Part shown: positions 15,777-24,505 of the stretch, piece after piece
Position numbering within the stretch: position 1 is the first letter of the stretch
How the letters are laid out: the number at the start of each line of letters is the position of its first letter
Assembly (NCBI GenBank): GCA_019747905.1
Contig: JAIEQG010000045.1
Location: forward strand, 25,327-89,326
From: Burkholderiales bacterium
GTDB lineage: Bacteria > Pseudomonadota > Gammaproteobacteria > Burkholderiales > Ga0077523
DNA length: 64,000 bases
Reading direction: 5' to 3'
Position numbers and translations under genes: made by a program
Notes under the pieces: model-generated
Databases searched by the model: none
What the model was told of the DNA's origin: nothing
Seen by the model: only the letters and a program-made list of their open reading frames with translations

Positions 15777-16603
15777 GGGGTGGCCGGCGATTTCAGTTCA
15801 CGGATGAGAAAGGCGCTGCCGGTACGGTAGGGCGCGAACGCGACAGCGAGATCGAAACCGCGGTCGCGAAAGATCTTCGCAACCGCGTCGGATAGTTCGA
15901 TGCGACGGGACTCATCGAGGTCCGCCAGCGTCGCCCGATCGAGTTCGATCACCGCACCACCCGCACGCACACGGCAACGCACGGTGCGCGGTTGCAGGGC
16001 GGTCGTCATCCGCTGCTCGACGGCATGCACCGCAGCGAGCATGGCCGGGTCGATGGCGATCCCGGTCTCGATCCGGCTCGACAGGCACGGCGCGGAAGGC
16101 AGCTCGGCGACGTCGTCGAGCCCGAGATGGCGTGCAATCTCGCGCACGCCGGCCTTGTCGATACCGGCCTCGACGAAGGGGTGGCGAACGTCGTGGTCGC
16201 GCGCCGCTTCGAGCCCGGGACGGTACTCGCCCAGATCGTCGAGATTGGTGCCGGACACGATCTGCGCGACGGTGGCCGGCCGGATTGCACCGTAGAGACT
16301 GGTCTTGCAATAGAAGCAACGATTCACCGGATTGGCACGGTATTCCTCGCGCGCGAACTCACCGGCGTCGATCACCGCGAAGGACCACCCTTCGGTTTGC
16401 GCCAGGCGTTGCGTACGCGACGTCGCTTCGGGCGGTACCGCAGGCGAGGTGGCGTGGAACATCTCGACGCGCTCGCCCAGGCGGCGATGCGCGAAGGTGG
16501 CGAGAGTCAGGCTGTCGACGCCGCCGCTCACGGCCACGGCGATGTCGCCCATCTGGGCGAGGACGGCTTCGAGCCGATCGAGTTGTGATTGAGTAGCGCC
16601 CAT
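15773..16603 (-). CDS. larE: LarE, ATP-dependent sulfur transferase for the nickel-pincer cofactor
   Basis: A 276-residue PP-loop ATPase. LarE activates the two carboxylates made by LarB and converts them to thiocarboxylates. The PP-loop is AVAVSGGVDSLTLA. Three cysteines stand out: C96 and C99 (NRCFYCKTSLYG) and C173 (SAPCLSSRIETG). C173 aligns with Cys176 of Lactobacillus plantarum LarE, which gives up its own sulfur. The added CxxC fits the LarE type reported to bind a 4Fe-4S cluster through three Cys and to use a non-core sulfide, so this one may turn over catalytically. It ends on a GTGA overlap with larB and starts one base after the larC stop. Confidence 0.92.
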   Translation of the reverse strand: MGATQSQLDRLEAVLAQMGDIAVAVSGGVDSLTLATFAHRRLGERVEMFHATSPAVPPEATSRTQRLAQTEGWSFAVIDAGEFAREEYRANPVNRCFYCKTSLYGAIRPATVAQIVSGTNLDDLGEYRPGLEAARDHDVRHPFVEAGIDKAGVREIARHLGLDDVAELPSAPCLSSRIETGIAIDPAMLAAVHAVEQRMTTALQPRTVRCRVRAGGAVIELDRATLADLDESRRIELSDAVAKIFRDRGFDLAVAFAPYRTGSAFLIRELKSPATP

Positions 16604-16604
16604 C

Positions 16605-17804
16605 CTAGTCTTGGTCTTTCAAGCTCTCGGCTTCAGCGGTACGACGCAGCGCAGAGCGCGTATCGAAACCGGGCACCTGGGCGGTATCGTCGCTCTCTGC
16701 CTTGGCGGTGGTCGACTGCGGCCGCTGCGCGATCTTGACGCGCACGGACCGGTTCTCGACCTGCACCACCTTGAGATCGCGGGGCAGCGTCTGGCGCTTC
16801 ACCACCTGGTGACGCAGTCCGATGGTTGCCGTTTCCAGGAAGCACAGCTGCGCCACAGCTTCGAGCGCCTGCGGGTCGGCCAGCACCTGGATGTGCGCCG
16901 CAATGCGGCCTTTCTTCGCGAACACGGGGCTCTGAAACACGTCGAGCACCGACGGATGGGATCGCAGGCGATCGAGCGCGATCGCGAGATCCTCCGGCGT
17001 CTGGTCGTCCACTTCGAACTGGATCAGTGCCACATCGGAACCGGGCTCGTCCGAATCGACGTTCGCCGTCTCGAAAGCCAGCACGCGCAGCACGTTGCTC
17101 AAGCCGATGAAGACCTTCGTGCCGAAACCGTAGCCGCTGTGCTCGAGGCGGCGCGCGGTGCGATCGCGCTCCTGGCTGCACTTCAGATGGCGCACGATCG
17201 CCGCACCGGTCGGTGTCACGCGTTCGCCCGGAAAGCCGTCGTCCGCACACGCAAAACCTTCCAGCAGCAGCGCCGTAGCGGGCGTCGGTACGGGCAGCCG
17301 TCCGTGCGCGGTCTGCGCGAAGCCCGACCCGAGCGGCAACGTGCCGATGGACCACGACTCGGCACCGAGCGCCGTGATCAGCCAGGCGGCACCCACGATG
17401 TCCGCGATGGAATCCCACTCGCCGATCTCGTGAAACGAGACGTCTTCGGGTGCCACGCCGTGGATCTTTCCCTCTGCCGCAGCGAGCAGGGTGAAGATGC
17501 CCACCGCGTGATGCTTCACCTCCGGACTGAGATCCGATTCGAGCAGATGCTCGCGGATGTCCGCGAAATCCCGATGCTGGTGGTGCCCGGGAGCAGCGCG
17601 ATGCTGCCGCTCGTCCACGATGAACCGGCTGCCGGTCAGCGCGTGATCGCGATGGGCTTCGAACCGGCACTCGATGTCCTGTGGCAGTCCGGCCTGCGCG
17701 ATGGCCTTCAACATGCCTTCGCGCAGGTGCGGAAATGCGTCGGTGACGGCCGCGATGAACATGTCACCCGCGACGCCACCGACCGCATCGAGATGGACGT
17801 GCAC
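16605..17804 (-). CDS. larC: LarC, nickel insertion protein for the pincer cofactor
   Basis: A 399-residue, single-chain LarC, the CTP-dependent cyclometallase that inserts nickel into the dithiocarboxylate precursor. The N-terminus MHVHLDAVGGVAGDMF and the later VSFHEIGEWDSIADIVGAAW and RVTPTGAAIVRHL are family signatures. A His-rich stretch (RAAPGHHQHRDF) probably helps collect nickel. In L. plantarum the protein is made from two ORFs joined by a programmed frameshift; here it is one uninterrupted frame. The start is GTG. It follows larA by 27 bases. Confidence 0.93.
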   Translation of the reverse strand: MHVHLDAVGGVAGDMFIAAVTDAFPHLREGMLKAIAQAGLPQDIECRFEAHRDHALTGSRFIVDERQHRAAPGHHQHRDFADIREHLLESDLSPEVKHHAVGIFTLLAAAEGKIHGVAPEDVSFHEIGEWDSIADIVGAAWLITALGAESWSIGTLPLGSGFAQTAHGRLPVPTPATALLLEGFACADDGFPGERVTPTGAAIVRHLKCSQERDRTARRLEHSGYGFGTKVFIGLSNVLRVLAFETANVDSDEPGSDVALIQFEVDDQTPEDLAIALDRLRSHPSVLDVFQSPVFAKKGRIAAHIQVLADPQALEAVAQLCFLETATIGLRHQVVKRQTLPRDLKVVQVENRSVRVKIAQRPQSTTAKAESDDTAQVPGFDTRSALRRTAEAESLKDQD

Positions 17805-17831
17805 TGCCGCTACTCCGGGAGACTGTGCGCG

Positions 17832-19157
17832 CTAGGCAGTCGCGTGCTCGCGGTGCTTGCCGAGCATCGGGTAGAGCGTGCCCTTGGCATCGAACTTGAA
17901 CGCTTCCAGCTCACCCACGATCTCGAACATGGACGGGTTCGCTTTCACAAACGGCAGCAACGGCTCGGAGACGTGGATGTCCATGATCTCGAGCGTGTTG
18001 GCGACGCGCACGATCTTGGTGTCCTGCGGCTTCACCCGCACCACGGTCTTCACCGCGAGCTGGATCGCTTCCTGGTCGGTGTTCATGATGATCGGGATGC
18101 CGGCGCCGTCCAGATAGGTGGACGTGATCACGTTCGCGTAGGTCTTCGCGATGTCGATGTCGCGGTAGAGGCGCATGGTGATGACGTCGGCGAGGCCGAG
18201 CCCGGTGGCGTTGCCGTGGGTCTCGGGCGTCAGGCCCAGGATGGCGATCTTCTTCACCAGCGGCTTCATGTCCCATTCGGTGAAGCGGCAGTTGCGGCCG
18301 GTGATGTTGGGGTCCATGCCGGAGCCGGAAATGTTCTTGCCGATCTTCTCGACCACCAGGACGTCGATCTCGTCGAACTGCAGGCGCGCCATCAGCGACT
18401 TCGCCTTGGCCTGCAGCACCGGCTCGCGATCGAACACCTGTTCGCCGGGGACGGCTTCGATGATCGCCGTCTCGTCCGCCGCGTTCTCGACCATGGCCAC
18501 GCCGATCAGGAAGTTCTTCTTCGCCATGATGAGGCGCGCCGCAATGGGCAGCAGCTCACCGAAAGCGTCCATGCCATCCGTGTGCAGCGTCGTGGCACCG
18601 ATGATCTTGCCCATGCCGATGGTCATCATCTTGACGATGCCCGACTCGATCGGCGCGCGGAAATTCGTATGCGGCTTGACGCGGCAGATGAGCACCACGC
18701 CGTCGGCGGCGGCCGCGAGCTTGTCCATGTACACCGGCATGCCGCTGTCGAGCTTGCCGAGTTCCACCACGTCCATCTGCGAGTGCACCGGGCAACCCAT
18801 GGTCGCTTCGGTGATGCCGTAGCCTTCGAGCACTTCGCGCTGGCCTTCGGCGGTCGCGCCGCCGTGGCTGCCCATGGCGGGGAAGATGAAGGGCTTCGCA
18901 CCCAGCGCCTTCAGTTCCGCGATGACCTGCTTGGTGCACTCGGCGATGTTGTTGATGCCGCGGCTGCCGCAGCCGACCGCGATGGTCATGCCGGGCTTCA
19001 CCTTGGCGCGCACTTCGGGACGCTTGAACTGCTCGACCACGGTCGCGGTCACGCTGGCGAGGCGCGGGCGGTCGAACTTCTGGCGCACGTGCACCATGCG
19101 CGGCAACGGCACGTCGAGGCCGCCCGCGATGTTGGTTTCGATCCTGTCTCCGATCAT
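17832..19157 (-). CDS. larA: LarA-family nickel-pincer racemase/epimerase, substrate unknown
   Basis: A 441-residue homologue of lactate racemase LarA, the enzyme that uses the nickel-pincer nucleotide to take and return a hydride at a 2-hydroxy acid carbon. Key residues are kept with the same spacing as L. plantarum LarA: R66 (R75), H98 in GSHGG (H108), H163 in KPHTNF (H174), pincer-bearing K176 in SGIVKMM (K184) and H192 (H200). Sequence around them differs from true lactate racemases, and LarA homologues are known to act on other 2-hydroxy acids, so the substrate is open. The ATG is preceded by a good AGGGGTGA site. It heads larACEB; a perfect palindrome GTTCCGGAAC lies about 50 bases upstream. 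Confidence 0.85.
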   Translation of the reverse strand: MIGDRIETNIAGGLDVPLPRMVHVRQKFDRPRLASVTATVVEQFKRPEVRAKVKPGMTIAVGCGSRGINNIAECTKQVIAELKALGAKPFIFPAMGSHGGATAEGQREVLEGYGITEATMGCPVHSQMDVVELGKLDSGMPVYMDKLAAAADGVVLICRVKPHTNFRAPIESGIVKMMTIGMGKIIGATTLHTDGMDAFGELLPIAARLIMAKKNFLIGVAMVENAADETAIIEAVPGEQVFDREPVLQAKAKSLMARLQFDEIDVLVVEKIGKNISGSGMDPNITGRNCRFTEWDMKPLVKKIAILGLTPETHGNATGLGLADVITMRLYRDIDIAKTYANVITSTYLDGAGIPIIMNTDQEAIQLAVKTVVRVKPQDTKIVRVANTLEIMDIHVSEPLLPFVKANPSMFEIVGELEAFKFDAKGTLYPMLGKHREHATA

Positions 19158-19230
19158 TTCACCCCTCCACCTGTCGTAGAGCCCGCGCGGGCCCGTTCGT
19201 TATGTTCCGGAACCGTAATTTTGCCACCCT

Positions 19231-20682
19231 TTAGAGGGGTGCCGCCACCGAGTCATAGAGGGCCGAATACCCCTTGGCCGAGGCGTCCCAGCTGTAGTCG
19301 CGGTCCATCCCCCGGCGCTGCAGCTGCCGCCAGAGGCGCCGATCGTGATACGCGGCGACCGCCCGCTCCACGGCCGCATACAGCGCCTCGGGGCTCGCCT
19401 CTTCGAACAGGAAACCGGTCGCGGTCCCGGCGGCCCGGGTCTGCGGCGTACAGTCGACCACCGTGTCCACCAGGCCGCCAGTGGCCCTGGCGACGACAGG
19501 GGTACCGTAGCGCTGGCTGTACATCTGGTTGAGGCCACAGGGTTCGTAGCGCGACGGCATCAGGAATACGTCGGCCCCTGCCTCGATCAGATGCGACAGC
19601 GCTTCGTCGAAGCCGACCTGCACTGCGATCGCGCCGGCGTGCTGGCGCGCCAGCTCGCGGAAGCCGTTCTCGAGGATGGTGTCACCCGAACCCAGCACCG
19701 CGAGCTGCACCGGCAGCTTCAGCATGCGCTCGGTCGCGGCGACCACCAGGTCGAGACCTTTCTGGTAGGTGAACCGGCTGATCACGCCGAGAACCGGCGT
19801 CGAAGCCGACGGCTCCAGCCCCATGCGTTCCTGCAGCGCGCGCTTGTCGTCGGTCTTGCGCGCCAGCGTGGCCGACTTGTAGCGCCGCGGGATCGATTCG
19901 TCGGTTGCCGGATTCCAGGCATCGATGTCGATGCCGTTCACGATGCCGGTCAGGTCCTTCGCCCGCCACGCGAGCAGCCCCTGCAACCCGAAACCGAGCG
20001 GCTCGCTCTGGATCTCGCGGGCGTAGGTGGGACTCACCGTGCTGAGCCGGTCAGCGTAGTGCAGCCCGGCCTTGAGAAACGAGAGGTTGCCGTAGAACTC
20101 CACGCCGTCCACCTTGAATGAGTCCCAGGGCAGGCCCACCCTCGGCACCGACGTCGGCGGAAAAATGCCCTGGTAGGCGAGGTTGTGGATGGTCATGAGC
20201 GTGCGCGCACGCGCACCCGGCATGAAAGCGAGATACGCCGGCGCGAGACCGGTCTGCCAGTCGTTGCAATGGAGCACGTCGGGACGCCACGAAATCGGGC
20301 TCGCTTCGTGTGCCAGCGCCGCAGCGACCCGTGACAGCAGGCCGAACCGGATGTCGTTGTCGGGCCAGTCGTCACCGCCGACCTGTTGGTACGGACCGCC
20401 GCCGCGCGCGTACAGCTCCGGACAATCGAGCACGAGCAACGGCACCTTGGAAGGGAACGCCGCAGCGAGCAGGCGCACCGGCGGAAACGGCGCGATGTGC
20501 AGTTCGGCCAACACCTGCGAACTGCCGTCGATCCAGCCCAGCACCGGACCATAGCCGGGCAGCAGCACCTGCACGTCGACGCCCTGCTTGCGCAACGCAT
20601 CCGGCAGGGCCCCACTCACGTCGGCGAGTCCGCCGGTCTTGATGAGCGGCACCGCCTCCGAGGTCGCGAAAAGCACCTTCAT
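19231..20682 (-). CDS. glgA: Glycogen synthase (ADP-glucose)
   Basis: A 483-residue GT5 glycosyltransferase that extends alpha-1,4-glucan from ADP-glucose. The N-terminal substrate loop SEAVPLIKTGGLADVSGALP has the Lys of the KTGGL motif. The C-terminal domain has ISRFTYQKGLDL and the conserved PSRYEPCGLNQMYSQRYGTPVV with the catalytic Glu. Length is standard (E. coli 477). It lies downstream of glgB on the minus strand; the 159-base gap contains an inverted repeat and a dispersed repeat. The ATG at 20682 has no good ribosome-binding site; one arm of the inverted repeat covers that position. Confidence 0.95.
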   Translation of the reverse strand: MKVLFATSEAVPLIKTGGLADVSGALPDALRKQGVDVQVLLPGYGPVLGWIDGSSQVLAELHIAPFPPVRLLAAAFPSKVPLLVLDCPELYARGGGPYQQVGGDDWPDNDIRFGLLSRVAAALAHEASPISWRPDVLHCNDWQTGLAPAYLAFMPGARARTLMTIHNLAYQGIFPPTSVPRVGLPWDSFKVDGVEFYGNLSFLKAGLHYADRLSTVSPTYAREIQSEPLGFGLQGLLAWRAKDLTGIVNGIDIDAWNPATDESIPRRYKSATLARKTDDKRALQERMGLEPSASTPVLGVISRFTYQKGLDLVVAATERMLKLPVQLAVLGSGDTILENGFRELARQHAGAIAVQVGFDEALSHLIEAGADVFLMPSRYEPCGLNQMYSQRYGTPVVARATGGLVDTVVDCTPQTRAAGTATGFLFEEASPEALYAAVERAVAAYHDRRLWRQLQRRGMDRDYSWDASAKGYSALYDSVAAPL

Positions 20683-20688
20683 GTCGGT

Positions 20689-20774
20689 GCGCTACTCGCT
20701 ACCGCGACGGGCCAGCGGCCGGCGTAGCCGGGTCGCACAGGCCCTCTCGCAAGAAACCGTGAGGCGAGTAGCGC
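20689..20774 (-). promoter_or_regulatory. Inverted repeat covering the glgA translation start region
   Basis: Eleven-base perfect arms GCGCTACTCGC (20689-20699) and GCGAGTAGCGC (20764-20774) lie 64 bases apart. On the minus strand the second arm ends 6 bases before the glgA ATG, exactly where a ribosome-binding site should be. Pairing would close the start region of glgA. Confidence 0.4.
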
Positions 20775-20845
20775 CGGACCGCCCCAAGCCACTGACGCGC
20801 CATCCTGGGGGGCAGCGACCGAAGGGAGGGTGGGGGTCGTCTCAT
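20773..20845. repeat. Dispersed 73-base repeat, family B, copy 1
   Basis: A 73-base sequence containing CCGCCCCAAGCCACTGACGC. It is about 85 percent identical, over its whole length, to 40513-40585. It begins next to the inverted repeat above and runs over the glgB stop codon. Both copies lie between two genes transcribed leftward and contain a CCxxGGGGG hairpin. Confidence 0.75.
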
Positions 20846-23004
20846 TCCGGCAGCAGGATGACGGCGCCGAGCGGCGGCATGGTAGCGACCACGGAGAACG
20901 GGAGCCCCATCCACGGCATGCGTTCGGCATCGAGGCCGGCGCCGTTGCCGACGTCGGCGCCGCGATAGTGGCGCGAATCGCTATTGAAGGCTTCGCGATA
21001 GTGGCCGCCCTGGGGCACGCCGATGCGATAGCCCTCGCGCGGCACCGGCGTGAAATTGAGCAGCACGATGGCGAAGCGGCCGTCGCGCGCGCGGCGGATG
21101 AAGGCCACCACCGACTGATCGGCATCGTGGCAGTCGATCCATTGGAACCCGGACGACTCGAAGTCGAGTTCATGCAGCGCCGGCGTGTCGCGATACAGGC
21201 GATTGAGGTCGCGACTGCATGCGTGCGCGCCGCGGTGCCAGTCGTGCTCGAGCAGCCACCAGTCGAGTTCGCCCCCGACGCGCCATTCGCGCCCCTGGCC
21301 GAACTCGCAGCCCATGAACAGCAGCTTCTTGCCAGGGGAGGTGGCCTGGTAGGCGAGCAGCAGGCGCAGGTTGGCGAACTTCTGCCAGACATCGCCTGGC
21401 ATCTTGTCGAGCAGCGAGCGCTTGCCGTGCACCACTTCGTCGTGCGACAGCGGCAGCAGGAAATTCTCGGAGTAGGCGTAGAGCTGACCGAAGGTGAGCT
21501 TGTCGTGGTGGAAGCGGCGATGGATGGGATCGTGCTCGATGTAAGCCAGCGTGTCGTTCATCCAGCCCATGTTCCATTTCATCGAGAAACCGAGCCCGCC
21601 CACGTACGTCGGACGCGACACCATCGGCCACGCGGTCGATTCCTCCGCGAAGGTGAGTGCGCCCGGGTACTCGCGATGCACCAGCGCGTTCAACTCGCGC
21701 AGGAAGTCGATGGCTTCGATGTTCTCGCGACCGCCGAAGCGGTTCGGCAACCACTCGCCGGCCTTGCGCGAGTAGTCGAGGTAGAGCATCGAGGCCACGG
21801 CGTCCACCCGCAGCCCGTCGATGTGGAACTCGGCCAGCCAGTAGGCCGCCGACGACAGCAGGAAGCTCTTCACCTCGTTGCGACCGAAGTTGAAGATGTG
21901 CGTGCCCCAGTCCTTGTGCTCGCCGAGGCGCGGATCCTCGTGCTCGTAGAGCGCCGTGCCGTCGTAGCGCGCGAGCGCCCAGGCGTCACGCGGAAAATGC
22001 GCCGGCACCCAGTCGAGGATGATGCCGATGCCGGCCCGGTGGCAGGCGTCGACGAACGCACGCAACTCGTCCGGGGCTCCGTGGCGCGTGGTGGGTGCGA
22101 AGTAGCCGGTCGCCTGGTAGCCCCAGGATTCGTCGAGCGGATGCTCGGACAGCGGCATCAGCTCGATGTGCGTGTAGCCCATGTCCACGACGTAGGGCAC
22201 CAGGTGCTCGGCCAGTTCGCCGTAGCTGTAGAAGCGGCCGTCGGGATGCCGTTTCCAGGAACCGGCGTGAACCTCGTACGCGTTGAGGGGTGCATGCAGC
22301 CAGTCTCGACCTTCGCGCGCCGCCATCCAGGCGTCATCGCCCCACGCGTAGTCCGAGCTGGCGCACACCCGGGCCGCGGTGCCGGGCCGCAACTCGAAGC
22401 ACCGCCCGTACGGGTCGGCCTTCACGGCCACGGCTCCGGTGGCGCGGTTGCGGATCTCGAACTTGTACAGGGCATCCACCGCGACGCCCGGCACGAACAA
22501 CTCCCAGACGCCGCTCGCTCCGCGGCTGGTCATGGGATGACAGCGACCGTCCCAGCGGTTGAAATCGCCGACCACGCTCACCCGCTCCGCATTCGGTGCC
22601 CAGCAGGCGAAGCGCACGCCGGGCACACCGCTGCGCACCACGCGATGGGCACCGAGCATGCGCCAGCCCTGGGTGAGGCGACCCTCGTTGAACAGGTACA
22701 GGTCGTGATCGGAGAGCGCCGGCGCGAATGCGTACGGACTCACCACGTCGGCCGTGGCACCGCCGCCGTACTCGATGCGTACCTGGAGCGGTGACCAGGG
22801 CGCCTGGCTGCCGCGCCATTCGAACAGGCCGGCTCCGAGCCGCGTCATCGGCTCGAAACCCGTGGCGGTGCGCACCGCGGCCGCCTTGCCATAGGGATCG
22901 AAATGACGGGCGACGTTGCCGCCGTTCTCGGCATGCACGCCCAGGAACCCATGGGGCTCGTGCAGGCGGCCTTCGAGTAGTGCAGCGATGCGGGAATCGG
23001 TCAC
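20842..23004 (-). CDS. glgB: 1,4-alpha-glucan branching enzyme
   Basis: A 720-residue GH13 branching enzyme that makes the alpha-1,6 branches of glycogen. It has an N-terminal CBM48-type domain ([26 protein letters not shown]) and the catalytic barrel with nucleophile Asp in [17 protein letters not shown], acid/base Glu in [12 protein letters not shown] and the conserved His-Asp pair in [13 protein letters not shown] set the start at GTG 23004 ([22 protein letters not shown]), giving a length close to E. coli GlgB (728). The ORF-track extension of 131 residues would run into glgC on the other strand and has no family similarity. The ribosome-binding site at 23004 is poor, so the start is moderately sure. 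Confidence 0.93.
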   Translation of the reverse strand: MTDSRIAALLEGRLHEPHGFLGVHAENGGNVARHFDPYGKAAAVRTATGFEPMTRLGAGLFEWRGSQAPWSPLQVRIEYGGGATADVVSPYAFAPALSDHDLYLFNEGRLTQGWRMLGAHRVVRSGVPGVRFACWAPNAERVSVVGDFNRWDGRCHPMTSRGASGVWELFVPGVAVDALYKFEIRNRATGAVAVKADPYGRCFELRPGTAARVCASSDYAWGDDAWMAAREGRDWLHAPLNAYEVHAGSWKRHPDGRFYSYGELAEHLVPYVVDMGYTHIELMPLSEHPLDESWGYQATGYFAPTTRHGAPDELRAFVDACHRAGIGIILDWVPAHFPRDAWALARYDGTALYEHEDPRLGEHKDWGTHIFNFGRNEVKSFLLSSAAYWLAEFHIDGLRVDAVASMLYLDYSRKAGEWLPNRFGGRENIEAIDFLRELNALVHREYPGALTFAEESTAWPMVSRPTYVGGLGFSMKWNMGWMNDTLAYIEHDPIHRRFHHDKLTFGQLYAYSENFLLPLSHDEVVHGKRSLLDKMPGDVWQKFANLRLLLAYQATSPGKKLLFMGCEFGQGREWRVGGELDWWLLEHDWHRGAHACSRDLNRLYRDTPALHELDFESSGFQWIDCHDADQSVVAFIRRARDGRFAIVLLNFTPVPREGYRIGVPQGGHYREAFNSDSRHYRGADVGNGAGLDAERMPWMGLPFSVVATMPPLGAVILLPE

Positions 23005-23055
23005 GGGATGGGAGGAAAGCTCGCGCCGATACGGTCCGGAACTCGGCAAGGGCGC

Positions 23056-23062
23056 TATTATA
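23056..23062 (-). promoter_or_regulatory. Perfect -10 element between glgB and glgC
   Basis: On the minus strand the hexamer TATAAT (23062-23057) lies about 55 bases before the glgB start; on the plus strand the same bases read TATTAT, facing glgC. I see no good -35 on either side, so an activator-dependent or bidirectional promoter is possible. Confidence 0.35.
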
Positions 23063-23179
23063 GGAACCGAGAGCGGGGCGCCGAGGGATGACGAATCCCG
23101 TCGCAGGTGTCGAATCGGTGCGCAGGGTCTACGATACCCGCTCGAGCCCGTCCGCGCGTCTTTTCCGTCGTCCGCCGCA

Positions 23180-24460
23180 ATGTCCACCGAGCCAGCGACC
23201 CGCTTCGTCAGCCGCCTCACCAAGAGCACGTACGCGCTGGTGCTCGCCGGCGGCAGAGGCAGCAGGCTGCGCAACCTCACCGACTGGCGCGCGAAGCCCG
23301 CCGTTCCTTTCGGCGGCAAGTTCCGCATCATCGATTTCGTGCTTTCGAACTGCGTCAACTCGGGCGTACGCCGCATCGGCGTGGCGACGCAGTACAAGGC
23401 GCACAGCCTGATCCGCCACCTGCAGCGCGGCTGGAGTTTTCTCGACGGCCGCTTCGACGAGTTCGTCGACGTGCTGCCCGCCTCTCAGCGCCTCGACGAA
23501 GGCTGGTATGCCGGCACCGCCGACGCCGTCTACCAGAACCTCGACATCATCCGCGCCGCCGAACCGGACTACGTGCTGATACTGGGCGGCGACCACATCT
23601 ACAAGATGGACTACGGCCGGCTGCTGGCCGATCACGCCAGCAAGCAGGCCGATCTCACGGTGGCGTGCATCGAAGTGCCGGTGGCGGAAGCGAAGGCCTT
23701 CGGCGTCATGGGTGTCGACAACGAGCTGCGCGTGCGCGAGTTCGTGGAGAAGCCCCCGCAGCCCAACGAGTTGCCCGGCAAACCCGGCATGGCGCTCGCC
23801 AGCATGGGCATCTACGTGTTCAACGCCAAGTTCCTCTACGAACAGCTGGAGCGCGACACGTTGACGCCCGAGTCGAGCCACGACTTCGGCAAGGACCTGA
23901 TCCCCTATCTCGTGCCGCGCTATCGCGTGTATGCCCACAGCTTCACCGACAGCTGCGTGGGCAACAAGGAGGACTCGCCACCCTACTGGCGCGACGTCGG
24001 CACGGTGGACGCGTACTGGGAGGCGAACCTCGATCTCTCCACGGTCGATCCCGAGCTCAACATGTACGACGAGGAGTGGCCGATCTGGACCCACCAGGAA
24101 CAGCTGCCGCCCGCCAAGTTCGTGTTCGACGACGTCGGCCGCCGCGGCTTCGCCGTGGATTCCCTGGTTTCCGGCGGCTGCATCGTCAGCGGGTCGATGG
24201 TGGCGCGCTCGGTGCTTTTCTCGCGCGTGCGCGTACACAGTTTCGGCTCGATCGAAGACTCGGTCCTGCTGCCCGAAGTCACCGTCCAGCGCCACGTGAC
24301 CTTGAAGCGCTGCGTGGTGGACAAACGTTGCGTGCTGCCCGAAGGTCTGATGGCCGGCGTCGATGCGGAGGAGGACCGCAAGCGCTTCCACGTGACCGAG
24401 AGCGGGCTCACGCTCATCACCCCCGAAATGCTGGGCCAGGAGGTCTTCCGCCAGCGCTGA
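23180..24460 (+). CDS. glgC: Glucose-1-phosphate adenylyltransferase
   Basis: A 426-residue ADP-glucose pyrophosphorylase, the committed step of glycogen synthesis from glucose-1-phosphate and ATP. The nucleotidyltransferase signature is [36 protein letters not shown]; the catalytic Asp lies in [14 protein letters not shown], sugar-phosphate binding in VREFVEKP, and a left-handed beta-helix C-terminus follows ([20 protein letters not shown]). The N-terminal Arg/Lys residues of the allosteric site are present. The ATG at 23180 (MSTEPATRF) gives the family length. It diverges from glgB and is followed by the two GH57 genes. Confidence 0.95.
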   Translation: MSTEPATRFVSRLTKSTYALVLAGGRGSRLRNLTDWRAKPAVPFGGKFRIIDFVLSNCVNSGVRRIGVATQYKAHSLIRHLQRGWSFLDGRFDEFVDVLPASQRLDEGWYAGTADAVYQNLDIIRAAEPDYVLILGGDHIYKMDYGRLLADHASKQADLTVACIEVPVAEAKAFGVMGVDNELRVREFVEKPPQPNELPGKPGMALASMGIYVFNAKFLYEQLERDTLTPESSHDFGKDLIPYLVPRYRVYAHSFTDSCVGNKEDSPPYWRDVGTVDAYWEANLDLSTVDPELNMYDEEWPIWTHQEQLPPAKFVFDDVGRRGFAVDSLVSGGCIVSGSMVARSVLFSRVRVHSFGSIEDSVLLPEVTVQRHVTLKRCVVDKRCVLPEGLMAGVDAEEDRKRFHVTESGLTLITPEMLGQEVFRQR

Positions 24461-24505
24461 CCGCGCATCGCCCGACGATTCGCGGGTTCTTCGTCTTCTT
24501 CCTCT

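Noticed and set aside
16605-17804. Possible programmed frameshift in larC as in L. plantarum
   Set aside because: The reading frame is continuous for 399 residues across both LarC parts.
16611-19532. 973-residue plus-strand ORF over larC and larA
   Set aside because: It lies antisense to two well-supported genes and encodes a His/Arg/Asp-rich sequence without recognisable motifs.
20830-22794. 654-residue plus-strand ORF over glgB
   Set aside because: Antisense shadow; glgB has all catalytic motifs.
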